A stretch of DNA of 64,000 bases from Moniliophthora roreri (lineage: Eukaryota; Basidiomycota; Agaricomycetes; Agaricales; Marasmiaceae): the NCBI GenBank assembly GCA_001466705.2, contig LATX02000182.1, positions 434,001-498,000 on the forward strand. Direction: 5' to 3'. The translations under genes were made by a program, and so were the position numbers. Below, piece after piece: positions 1 to 10,397 of the stretch (position 1 is the stretch's first letter; each line of letters opens with the position of its first letter). Below the pieces are notes generated by a model, which did no database searches, was not told the origin of the DNA, and saw only the letters and a list, made by a program, of their open reading frames with translations.

Positions 1-243
1 TGTACCTTTGACAACATGATAAATAAGAGAATGACATCAGAAGTGATGTCGAGGAAACAAAAATAAATATGATGATACAATAAGCGACGTCAGAAATGAC
101 ATCACATCATAAATAGAAAGGAAAAGAATCGAATAGAATAATGACTCAACTTGATGTCATGAATGACACAATGATGATGTCTTAAATATGAAGATAGGCA
201 TAAAATTGGAAAGAGGAACCGGGAATGTGGATGTGTCCAGATG

Positions 244-3200
244 TTAATAAGAAGCATAGGTAAAAAAAGGAAAATAGCGCCTAAGAGCGCTAAAGTGTCC
301 AAGCAGTGATTTTGAAAGAAAAGATAGTCTGTAAACATACGATTGTAACAGCTGTTCTTCTACTGACAGGATTGTTGTCTTTTCGAAAACAGTTGGGAGT
401 GGGTGAGGGTGGTATCCCATCATCATAAAGAATGGGGATTTTTTGAGAACGGAGTGAGTTCGGTTGTTATGTGCAAACTCTGCCAGTGGGAGGTATTCCT
501 TCCATTGAGTCTGTTCTTTCGAGCAGAATGCTCTGAGATACACTTCAATTTCTTAATTGACCCGTTCCGTTTCTCCGTCAGTCTGTGGGTGAAATGCTGT
601 GCTCATTGAATGTTTGATGGACAGCTGTTTCCCCATCTCTTGGAACACTTCGGCAGCAAATCTGGGGTCGCAATCGGATATGATACGATCCGGTAATCTG
701 AATCTTTTGTATAGGTGTTGAATTAATAATTCCGCTATCTTGGTGGCGTCCGTCGTTTTAGTGCATGGGATAAAAATTACCCCCTTCATAGAGGAGTGGT
801 CCACCACGACAAGAATACTATCCATACTATCACATTCTGGTAGATCCGTAATCAGATCCATTGTGCATACTTGAAATGGGAAGGCGTTCGGTGTAGCATG
901 GATCGGTTGTATGGGTGTTCTCGTTGGATGAGTATTGATTTTTGATTGTTGGCATACGACACAGCCATCAACAAATGATCTGACGAATTTCGCTATTCCT
1001 GGCCACCAGAAGTCCCACTGTACTTGTTCGACCGTATTCCATTGACCTGGGTGTCCTACACCTGGCGTCTTATGTATTCCTTGCACTACGTGACGGTGGA
1101 GATCAGTATTGTTGGGTACATAGACCCGATCTTGGAAGAAAAGGAGTCCCCCTTCAATTCTCCAGTCCGATAGAGCGGATTTGATTGGCGGCACACCTTG
1201 TTCCAACAGTTGCTCCAAGGCCGACTTATGAAAGTTATCTGGGCCCAATCGCTCTATGATGTCGTCCTTCATTCCTAGATCAATTCTTTTGATGAATAAT
1301 CAATCTGGTAACATGACGATATCCTCGTTATCGGTGTCTACTTCGTCCTGTTCGTTACTGCGTCGTGACAAGGCATCAGCTTGGGTGATTGACTTCCCTG
1401 GAACGTGAACTAGTCCTAAATCAAATTCTGATAGGAAAAGGCTCCACCTGGCCTGTCGTCGATTCAGCTTCTGAGCCGTTCAGAAGTACGTCAGATTCTT
1501 GTGATCTGACAGGATTACGACTTTAAACTTCCCTCCCATGAGGTAGTGTTGCCATTCCATTAATGCTCTGTAGATGGCCAAAAGCTCGCGATCGTATATT
1601 TCGTAGTTCCGTTCCGGGGGTGATAGAGACTTCGAAAGATACCCGCATGGGTGCCATTCGCCATCTGTTCCCTTCTGTCTGAGGACCGCTCCCGTAGCCC
1701 ATTTGGAAGCATCAGCTTCAATGATAAAGGGCTTGTCAACATCTGGCATGACAAGTATTGGTTCAGATAGGAATTTCGCCTTCAGAAGGTCAAAGGCTAT
1801 TTGACATTCCCTAGTCCATTTGAACTTCCAGTTCTTCTGCAATAGGTTGTTCAAGGGTCTCGTCAGCTGCGCGTACTTCCCTATGAACTTCCTATAGAAA
1901 TTCCCGAATCCTAAGAACGTGCAAACTCCCTTCACAGTCTGCGGAGGTTCCCATTCTGCTATTCCTGCCAGCTTTACGGGATCCATCGCAATGTAACCGG
2001 GTCGTATGACCATTCCCAAAAATACCACTTCCGTTACATCAAACTCACACTTTTCCGGTTTGAGAAACAGATCATGTGTCTGCAGGCGACGCATTAGTCG
2101 CTTCATCCGTTCCCTGTGCTTGGCCTGATCTTTTGAGAAGAGGAGGATGTCGTCCATATAGACCACACACCACCCTTCGTCAATAAAGTCAGAGAGGATG
2201 TCATTCATGAATGCTTGAAAAGTGGCAGGGGAGTTGCTTAGTCCGAAAAACATAACTGTCGGCTCAAAAAGTCCTCTATTGGTTTTGAAGGCAGCTTTCC
2301 ATTGATCTCCATCTTTTATTCTGACGTTATTGTAGCCATTTCGAAGATCCAGTTTCGTGAATACCGTGGCTCCCTTTAGTTTGTCCAAAAGCTCTGAAAT
2401 CAGAGGTAGGGGATAGGCGTTCTTGACAGTTCCTTTGTTGAGTTCCCTGTAGTCCTGCGTCGGCCGCAATGCTCCTTTTTTGCTACGAAGAAGAAGGGGG
2501 ATGCCATTGGCGACTTCGATTTACGAATGTATCCTTTCCATAAGTTCTCTTCAAGGAACTTGTCCTGCTCTATCTGTTCCGTGGGGCTGAGCAGGTACAG
2601 TTTGCAGTTTCTTGGCACAAAGTCTGGTTTGAGGTCGATCGCATGATCATAAGTCCGGGCAGGTGGGAATCGTTCGGCCTTCCCCTTCTCGAAGTGATCT
2701 CGATATTCCCGTAAGTACTCTGGAATGAGCTCGTCGATGTCCTTCTTCACTGTCTGCTGTTGATGAGCCATCTCTTGGGAGGCAGTGATCTTTGCTCTGA
2801 TGAGAACTTCTGGTTCGCTGTTGTCCAGGACCCCTCTGAATCTTTTGATCTGAATCTTCCTTCGAGGCAGAAACTGAATTTCTCCCATTTCCCAGTTGAT
2901 TGCAGGGTTGTGGTATCGTAACCAAGGGAGTCCCAAGATCATCGCTTCATCTCCAATACCCGATATCATAAAGTTCTCCCTAAATTCCTTTCCAGCTATG
3001 TTGAATTCCAATTCCACTATGTGCGTTATCCAGGCTGTATTATTGGCTGTTCCATCTATGTTAAAAACCTTGATCTTTTCCGGCAACTGAATCCATTTCC
3101 TTCCTAAACTTCGTGCTAGCGCAGTGCTTATGAACCATCCTCCGGCTCCTGAATCCAACAACACTTTTGTTTCGATGATTTTCGTTCCCACTTTGTACTG

Positions 3201-3296
3201 GAGGGGGATGTGCATAGAATTTTGGTCCAGTTTGGCTAGTACAAAGTGCAAAATGGTTATCGGCGGCTGAGACATTGTCCTCTTTTGCCGTTTCAA
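244..3296 (-). pseudogene. pol polyprotein (protease-RT-RNase H-integrase), broken
   Basis: Piece 2400-3296 holds the protease (LLDSGAGGWF) and the start of the reverse transcriptase. Piece 1480-2469 holds the palm (YMDDILLFS), the connection [12 protein letters not shown] and RNase H ([18 protein letters not shown]). Piece 553-1272 holds the integrase zinc finger (H, H, CVVC) and catalytic core (TMDLI, ISDCDPRF, TDGETERVN). Piece 244-543 continues the integrase after an in-frame TAA. The protease and RT pieces are joined only by a frameshift beside an A6 run near 2480. In-frame stops are TGA at 1480-1482, TGA at 1300-1302 and TAA at 553-555. The first sits where the family usually has Arg, consistent with a CGA to TGA change. 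After about 345 the reading frame no longer looks like integrase. The gene is decayed and described only as it stands. Confidence 0.88.
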
Positions 3297-3302
3297 AAAC
3301 CC
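3293..3302 (-). promoter_or_regulatory. -1 ribosomal frameshift slippery site at gag-pol junction
   Basis: On the minus strand the gag frame ends GAG GGT TTT TGA. The seven bases G GGT TTT (3302 down to 3296) fit the X XXY YYZ slippery rule exactly and sit immediately before the gag stop. A one-base backward slip continues into TTG AAA CGG, which is the open pol frame. This is the arrangement expected for making a Gag-Pol fusion at low level. I could not fold the downstream RNA to confirm a stimulating structure. Confidence 0.7.
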
Positions 3303-4255
3303 TCTTGTTCCATCAAGTCGAGGAGCAAGTCCTTTTCATCTCCCATCTCATTCACCAAGGCTCGTATCTTCGCAAATCTTTCTTCTTTTGAAAGCTTCTT
3401 CGGCTCTTCTTGTTTCTTCTCGTCTTTCTTCGGCGAATCCGGGCAGTCTTTGATTCGGTGTCCATTCTGTCCACATCGGAAACATAACCCCTTTGCCATA
3501 TATTCCTTCCAATCAATGTTGCCGATCTGCTTGATAGCGACTTCTTCCTTCTTTCGGAAATTCCTTTGGGGTTTCTTCCCTCCATGTTCTTCATCCCACA
3601 CCTTTCCGTATTCCTGCACCTGCTTGTAACTCTCATCAAATAAGATGGCAGCATTCATCCAATCCTTGATCGTAGTTGGGGCCCCTTCTGGTCTCGTCAT
3701 GATCTTGAGCGCTAAACTTCTGGGCAACCCTTGTTTGAAGGCCACAATCTGGGCCACATCGTTATACCCAGTTTGCTTTGCGAGGTAGGTGAACTGATAG
3801 GTATATTCGTCGGCTCTATCTGTCATCTTCAGATCCTTAAGCTCCAACTGTGCTTTTAATGCAGGATCGAGGGGCTCAAAAGAAGTCTTGAAATCTTCTA
3901 AAAAGTCCACCCACGTAACCTTCTCTGCTTCCGGATTGAACGCGAGAAGGAGGTCGGTTTTGTTGTTCTTCCAGAATTCTCCGGGTCCATCAGTCATGTA
4001 GGAAAGGAGAAACAGCTTCTTCGACCTGTCGTCGGGGAACGCTTTTGGGTTAAGTGTGACATAGATCAGAACTTCCCATAGAAACCATTTTGCTTCCCTC
4101 CTGGCTCCCGTAAATGCTCTCGGCAAAGCAGCCTTAACCTCCTTCACTGCTGATACTACTTGTACTGGCATTGCGGATCCAATAACCGCTTCCTCTGGTT
4201 CCTCCTTCTTTAGTCTGCTTCCTGATGGTCTCTTATCTTCTGACATTTCCTCCAA
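3293..4255 (-). CDS. retrotransposon Gag capsid/nucleocapsid protein
   Basis: This is an open frame of about 320 residues. It has a capsid-like region typical of Ty3/gypsy Gag (retrotrans_gag family: LIYVTLNPKAF, WVDFLEDFKTSF, YTYQFTYLAKQTGY) followed by one CCHC zinc knuckle, CFRCGQNGHRIKDCP. Gag packages the element RNA into particles; the knuckle binds nucleic acid. The listed 5' end is a TTG; an ATG lies three codons in. The stop overlaps the first pol codons and pol lies in the -1 frame. The sequence at the junction is a canonical slippery heptamer, listed separately. The reading frame is intact here, unlike pol. Confidence 0.85.
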   Translation of the reverse strand: MEEMSEDKRPSGSRLKKEEPEEAVIGSAMPVQVVSAVKEVKAALPRAFTGARREAKWFLWEVLIYVTLNPKAFPDDRSKKLFLLSYMTDGPGEFWKNNKTDLLLAFNPEAEKVTWVDFLEDFKTSFEPLDPALKAQLELKDLKMTDRADEYTYQFTYLAKQTGYNDVAQIVAFKQGLPRSLALKIMTRPEGAPTTIKDWMNAAILFDESYKQVQEYGKVWDEEHGGKKPQRNFRKKEEVAIKQIGNIDWKEYMAKGLCFRCGQNGHRIKDCPDSPKKDEKKQEEPKKLSKEERFAKIRALVNEMGDEKDLLLDLMEQEGF

Positions 4256-4703
4256 TTGTATTCTTGGTGATCTGGGGCTGTTCTTTAGTTCTTGTAGTAA
4301 TCACTAGAACAGGTCTAGTTCTGGAGATGTCGATGAGGTATTCAATGTATCCGATTCTGGCAATTTTGGTGTGTTCAGCAATAATCTCTCTTTGAATTCG
4401 GTCGCTCTTGATCCAGTTGGAATGGATAATGGGGTTGAGATTCTCCTTGTTTCTGGGTCTTCTTCGAGTGTCTCGGTTAGAGGCCGACTCTTTGGCGATG
4501 GCAAGTGCAAGGGGGTCAATAATTCTCAGCGCGACGCTCAGGTTAGCGGTGGGATCACTCGTCCACCAGGATTTGATATGGATTGGGTTTGTAGCCCACG
4601 CCGGCACGCTTCTGCTTCGGCGATGTCTTGCTCGAGCTGTTGTTCCGTCCGTGGTGGCGTCTTGTCGTCCTTTAGTGATGCCTAAACCTGGGTAGGTCGG
4701 CAA
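4233..4703 (-). CDS. ORF upstream of gag, possibly Gag N-terminus in another frame
   Basis: This open frame of about 156 residues lies directly upstream of gag and overlaps its start by about 20 bases in another frame. It is basic and rich in Arg, Thr and Ser, with no domain I recognise. Two readings are possible. It may be the N-terminal part of Gag, separated from the rest by an old frameshift. It may instead be a leader ORF of the element. Its start lies only about 25 bases from the candidate LTR edge, which suits a leader or N-terminal Gag position. An ORF on the opposite strand of similar length also exists here, so coding status is uncertain. Confidence 0.35.
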   Translation of the reverse strand: MPTYPGLGITKGRQDATTDGTTARARHRRSRSVPAWATNPIHIKSWWTSDPTANLSVALRIIDPLALAIAKESASNRDTRRRPRNKENLNPIIHSNWIKSDRIQREIIAEHTKIARIGYIEYLIDISRTRPVLVITTRTKEQPQITKNTIGGNVRR

Positions 4704-4726
4704 TCGATCAGCTTGACCTTATGTTA

Positions 4727-5143
4727 TGTTACTTGCACAGCAACGTCAACTTCAACCACCTATGAAAGGAAGAGCCCTTCACGAGTAGTTTCTAAGTTCA
4801 AGTTTGAGTTCGTTCAGCCGATGCTAAAGTTCAGAGATCCGTCTCATTGCGTTGACACAAGCTTAGATTAACCAGGTCAAGCTGGAGACTTAGAGTCTCA
4901 GCTTGAGCACTTAAATACGTTACAGGATTCAACTACTAAGTAGACGGTAACAGTCGGCTAAATAGTAATTCGTCTTGAGTAATGTCTATCAGTATCGGCA
5001 TGAAATACTACACGGTCATGGAATGGGATGGGAAAAGAAGGTAAGAAGGCATATGAGTTCAATGACATGAACGGCGTCTGAGAAAAGAGAAGGAAAGAAG
5101 AGAAAAAGAATCAGATATGACAGTAAGTAAGAAAAACGTAACA
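4727..5143 (-). repeat. candidate 5' LTR of the retrotransposon (about 417 bp)
   Basis: The stretch begins TGTTAC and ends GTAACA, a perfect 6-base inverted terminal pair with the TG...CA ends typical of LTRs. It lies just outside the gag side of the element, where the 5' LTR of a minus-strand element should be. No second copy is visible in the window, so the call rests only on position and terminal bases. I could not identify a convincing tRNA-type primer-binding site beside it. Confidence 0.3.
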
Positions 5144-8100
5144 CAGAGGGTGTTGGAATGGATATGGCAAAGGGTTATTTGATAGCAGCGACTTCATGTA
5201 GATTACAACCTGGTGTATTTAGAAGTATGTTGTCAGAATACATTATACTTTCTTACATCTGTCCAATGATATCTGACAAAAAGCTGGCAATGGACCTGCT
5301 CAAACCTACCCACATAAAAACATCAGACACCATCAAATACCATCAGTTGCTGTCAGAAAAGGTGGCAAATTACTGATGATATCCATTGGTATCCGTTTTT
5401 CAAGACATCCTATACCAACGGAGACCATCGGATACTGTCAGATGTTTTCACACTAGGCGTGAGGTACAACATAGACGGCGAGATGCTTAGTAGCGGTATA
5501 TTCACAGCTCTTGCAATGTACTTGGTGTGTTTAGATTCCGTGCCAGCTATTGCTTATGTGCTCATGTACATAGCTACTTGTACTGTAAGCCTGTGCAAAA
5601 CATGGATCCAGAAGCTTTTTTGTAGTGATGTTGCTTGAATGTGTAGTATTTTAAATGGCATCGATACAATCAAGGTCAGAGAAAAAGCCATGGTATCCTC
5701 ACACAGGGGCAGAAATTACATCCATGATAAATACTAAATACACTCAGGAGAAAGATTGTACACCTCAGGCTCATCCAAAATGAATTCTCGCTCACAGGTG
5801 AGTTTTAGAAAACGGGACAATCAAGCGACTTAGAAACTCTCCATGACCACAACACACGCAGTGTCCACCGTCTGTACACCTTTCTTTGGTCCCCAATGCT
5901 TGTACATTCATCTGGGATACTTGTCTTAAGATTGGGCCAACAAGAAATTGCTGTACAGTGGAGACTTGGAGCTGGAGAGGGAAGAATATAGAAACTCTCC
6001 ATGCAGAATGAGTTCAACATCTCTCAAGCTTGTCTAGCAAGGTGGCTCCCATGGAAGCATACAAATACAATATCTGGTGTTATTATCCACTGTTTCTGAA
6101 GAAACTGGATCAGCACAGACCATAGATGTGCTGGGATGTTCGTTTGAGTAAGTTGTGCATGATCAAATGTAAATCAAAGCGCCATCAATATAGTCCTCGA
6201 GCAGATCTTCCCATAATTTTTTTTTACCTTCAGGGCTTCATGCCATTTTCTAAATGCTTATTCAATTAATGCATGCTTTAAGACACATTTATGAGAAACC
6301 AGGATGATATCTCATCAAATAGCCAACAAAATTCACAGCTACTGGTGCTCTTATTTGTCTGCAGCACTGTACTAGTCTCAGAGATGGACTTCAATCGTTC
6401 CAAGGTGTATAATGATATAAAGGTAGGTTGATATATAGACACGCCACTGTGATGGCTCAATGAGAAGCAACAATGTACATGGAAAATCTACACTAGGGCT
6501 GGATGCCATGCCCATATATACAGTGGCAACAGTTACAGCTGTATGGCTATCGTATCCATAGCATTGACAAAAAATTTGAGCTTTATACAGGATGGTGGAC
6601 AGGATGAGTTGAACCTATTTAAACCTATACTGTACACGGCCGATATGGTGTGCTGCTGTAGTCCGAGAACCCACAGTGGTGCCATGAGAGGTAAGAAAAT
6701 TTGATTCCTTTGTTGGTATGGAAAGACAGAAACATAATAGTAGGGGGGGGGGGGGGGGGGGGGGTCAGGCCCAGTGGGATTTTGGTCGACAGCATCCGAT
6801 GGCATCTGATGGAAACCGACGAACTCTAAAAACGTCGTATAGAGCATTGTTAAGTCGGAATTTTTTCGATGATATCCAATGCTATCCTATGTTATTCAAT
6901 GTATCCTGCGTGGGTGTTTGTAGGCCTCATCTTTCATCAGGTTTCATCGGATAACATTAGAAAACACTATTTCATTGAGTATTACAATACATTGCACCTG
7001 AGATACCATAGTCACCAACAAGTCCAATGTTCTACACCTTGCGATGCCCTTGTCCTACACCTCACGAAACCCTCTGCCTAATGCCCAACAGACCTTCTCC
7101 ATCTATTCGTCATTTCGGGTCTTGAACTGTACATCTAATATGTTTGACGGTCAGTAATGCAGGACATGCCAATAGTGAGAGCCCAAAACTCACCGATTAT
7201 AAGGCTTCTGAAACCATGGTGTTCTGTGGTAACTCTCAGCACAGTACAAGGTAACAAGAGGGAGAATACCATACATGATGTCTGTGTATCTCCTTGTCAA
7301 TCTGATGGGAGTGCCTTCACTTGAGTTTTGATGAAATCTGCTGTATTTCATTAGTACATTTTGATTGCGTGAGAATTGTCGTGAGCACACCAAAGCCGAT
7401 CCTACTGGTAGAAGCCCAAATTGATCCATTTTGATGTGTAAGTCACGATATCTTCGGGCTGTTGGGGCCGGGAAGTTAGCAATGTGGCAGGGAAAAGGGG
7501 AAGTGGTGGTGATTGGAAAGAAAAGAGGTGGAGATGGTGGTGGTTGAGAAGAGAGAAAGGAGCACGGGAAAAGTTTAGGGTAGGCCTGAGAAATAGAACA
7601 GCGCATGGACCACAGAATGGCTTGGGTGATTTCTTTTCTCACCTAAGTCCCACCAGTCATGCCAGATTCAAGATAGGTGCACATCTAAATCTTTCAGAGT
7701 TTTGTTGCCAGGACATTGGAATTGCCACATTTCATCGTATGTTATCGGATGGCATCGAATAACATCGACTAACATCTTGTTGGGGGTCAGGAGGGAGTTC
7801 TAGGGATGGAGATGACTAGTGCAAGGACCATATTTCAGGCTGAAGGCTTCGTGGACAGTGCTGAGGGGAAGAATACAGAAGTCAGTGCCTGTAATCCTTT
7901 CACCGAACCAGCAGGCATATGTACCAGTAAGTCACTGCATTTCATGGACCAGCTCTCAGTAAACTATCATCGATTCCGGAGTCCATACCCCCCCATGTGC
8001 TAGACTGCCTCCCTGCATTAGCCCGACCCAAGGTGAAAAAATATAAATTGTTGATCTGCTGAACCCTGTGGCCTGAGACTGTCATTGTCTGAGTTGTTGC

Positions 8101-8828
8101 AGGGTTGTCGTGACAGGGTCATTGATACTGAAGCTGGCTAAATGATCCGAGATGAGCAGATTGTAGCCAGATTGAGGGCGAAACAGAGGATGGTCAGTAC
8201 GGTTGTGGGAGACAACAACAAGCAATGGCATGATTTTGTATTTTCTAGGGAAGGTGAAACGTGGACGATCCAAAAAGGAAAGCGACTCAGGAAGGACGGC
8301 TGACACAACTTGGAGTTTCTGAGAGGAAGATATTAGCATATTCGAGGAGATAAAGGATAGATATTCGCGTACAGGCCTTTGATGCGGAAAACGTTCTCAT
8401 CAGAGGGCGGAAACCACCCGGACCATGCCTTCTACTATGACATTTTACCTGGGCACCATAGGTGTACTATGTCAATAGATGGCTCAATCTGTCCAAGAAA
8501 ATGTGCGTTGGAGACAAGGAACAGACAAGGAACATGCATATGCACAGGGCCCACAGCCTGAAGTCCATGGTGAAGTTTCCTACGTTAGGACAGATATCTG
8601 ACTTCTCAAATTTCAGCAATGTTCCAAACGATGTCCACTGTGCTTACGTAAACAGATGTGAGAGGACTCAGAGAAGCAAACGCATATAAGTTGCCCGGAA
8701 ACCCACGAATTATATTGAATGTAAGCAAAATAAAACATTACAGGGATTTACGCATGACAAGAAATGATAGAGTACTCAATATAGAAAGAAGTGCAGCGGT
8801 TTAGCCATGTGTTATCCCCAAGCGCTGT
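5144..8828. other. gene-poor stretch with repeat-like DNA
   Basis: No convincing gene was found on either strand over 3.7 kb. Only short ORFs without family resemblance or consistent splice structure occur. The region holds an uninterrupted poly-G run near 6743-6764 and several patches with repeats of the type CATCxGATGG/GATATCCAATG (5240-5450, 6785-6950, 7730-7775). These look like degenerate transposon ends or a MITE remnant. A G-rich, purine-biased patch lies at 7490-7580. Confidence 0.5.
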
Positions 8829-9531
8829 TCAGAGATGAATGTCTTCTGGTAAGCGGCAAAGTTGAGCCCATACGTCTCGGGAACAAAGATTGCAAGTGTA
8901 CTTCGTTTCCTATATATATGTAACGACATTAGTAAGCTGTGTTAGATAGTGAAGGGAATACATACAACCGCTTCTAACCAGATTGACATAGAGGCAAAAG
9001 AATAGTAGCAGTCTGGGCTCAAAATTATCATGTTTTGTATCGTGTCTGTTCCTTTTTGAAGTTGTTCGCTGTCGGTAAAAGAATCGGCGAACATGCTCAA
9101 AAGGCTCCACGCTGCAATGCTACACGAAACCTGTAAGGTATGGGGGTCAGTACTGCTTACTTGACATTAAATTTACTGAGCTCCATACCTTCATGCTGAC
9201 ACCGAGCGAGTGCCACCCACATAGTAGTTTGAGGTATTCCGTATCCTCCAAATGAACACCTTGATTCACTAACAGCCAACGTTCATGATTGAGTGAAAAG
9301 GTTATGATTTGATAGACAAGGATTGGCGTATAGACTTCTTGACCTGAAAGGGGACGATGGGCAGCCCAGTTGGTGTCTTCATCCAGTGCGCCAGTGATGA
9401 TATCAGAAAACCCGTCCCTCGTGAAAACCTAGCTCATTTTATCAGGATATCAGACTTAAAGCTTAGAGCTTGAAGCTTACATATCTTCTTTCAAATCTCC
9501 TTTTCGCTGTCAGTCTGTTGCCATTATTCAT
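8829..9531 (-). CDS. hypothetical protein, four exons, about 178 aa
   Basis: Exons at 9531-9481, 9428-9189, 9130-8966 and 8909-8829 join through three introns of 52, 58 and 56 nt. Each intron has GT-AG ends, and every junction falls between codons. The exon lengths (51, 240, 165 and 81) are all multiples of three and give one uninterrupted frame ending in TGA. That regularity is the evidence for a real gene; individual exons are too short to stand out as ORFs. The product is soluble-looking, with Trp- and Leu-rich patches (LLCGWHSLGVSMK, ASMSIWLEAV) and no signal peptide or known motif that I recognise. Function unknown. It lies between repeat-like DNA and the permease. Confidence 0.55.
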
Positions 9532-10397
9532 CTATGAGACTGAAGAAAGACTGGGAAAGGAGACGCTGATAATACATTGAATGGACAATCTGTGTAACGT
9601 ACATGTTTTTATGGTGTGCTCGAAACAGAATACTGCAAGCTTAATAAATTCGCTGTTGTAAGATGGCCCGTGTCATTCGCTCGAGCCCTTGGAGCAAGCA
9701 ATCCCCAGAAAATTAAAAGGCACCCGAGCACTCGAACTGCGAGCAGAACCGATGAAGAGCGGCTTGAAAAATGGCCTTCTAAGCGCTTGACCCGTCCATA
9801 TTGAACTTCTGAGGCGGCTACGAGGGGCGGGGCTGAGCTGATGGCTCTGATGGCTCTGGATGGTCTGGGGAAAGGTGGTGTCATTACATCATCTCCGCGT
9901 GATCAGACACACATCTCTGTATCATAGAATTCAGCATTCCAATCCCCATAGTTCGTTCAGCACCCTCTACACAGATAGCCACGTCTATCAAGCTCTAATT
10001 GAAGCCCATATCTTGTTACTCGAACGACGCGTTATTCAGTGCGGAGAGTTCGGAAAGCTGAGAAAATAAAGTCTGGCGCAACACTGGTGCCAACTCATGC
10101 TTCATTCGGTGACGGAGGGAAAGCTGGAGTAGAAGGGGTCAACCTAATTCCAGGTATGCTATTTCGAGCTTATCTACTCGGTACACAAATTCACTGGCTA
10201 TCATCGTCGCCTACTTGATAAGGTCAAACAACTATTTAACCAACCATGTGCCCCTCCCGCCTCGATGCGCCAATCAGGCCCCACAAACATCGTCAGAAGC
10301 ATAAGCCATCAATCCCTCTCTTCCTCTTCCAACTTCTTCCTTACCTTGGGTGATTGGGACGAATCTACACGCACTCTCAAGATTCTCGCATCTGTAA
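9532..10397. other. intergenic region between hypothetical gene and permease
   Basis: This is the divergent spacer between the minus-strand hypothetical gene and the plus-strand permease, and should contain both promoters. No supported coding sequence was seen. A TATTTAA stretch lies near 10230, about 165 bases before the permease start. No operator could be named. Confidence 0.4.

Larger units (their letters stand above)
1..5143 (-). mobile_element. Ty3/gypsy LTR retrotransposon, decayed, left end outside window
   Basis: Read on the minus strand, the parts occur in the order gag (with CCHC zinc knuckle), aspartic protease, reverse transcriptase, RNase H, integrase. That order with integrase last is the Ty3/gypsy order. 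The reverse transcriptase carries YMDD, the protease has a DSGA motif, and the integrase has an HHCC finger plus D, D and E residues. The coding part is broken by one frameshift near 2480 and three in-frame stops (1480, 1300, 553), and the integrase C-terminus loses family resemblance near 345. No chromodomain is visible. The 3' LTR would lie at or beyond the left edge; no match to the candidate right-hand LTR was found in bases 1-240. The element is probably unable to move on its own. Confidence 0.9.

Noticed and set aside
1..243. 3' LTR or chromodomain at the left edge
   Set aside because: No similarity to the candidate right LTR and no chromodomain-like sequence could be seen; the element probably continues outside the window.
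4371..4695. Two plus-strand ORFs of about 100 codons opposite the gag leader
   Set aside because: No family resemblance and they lie antisense to the retrotransposon; probably chance frames.
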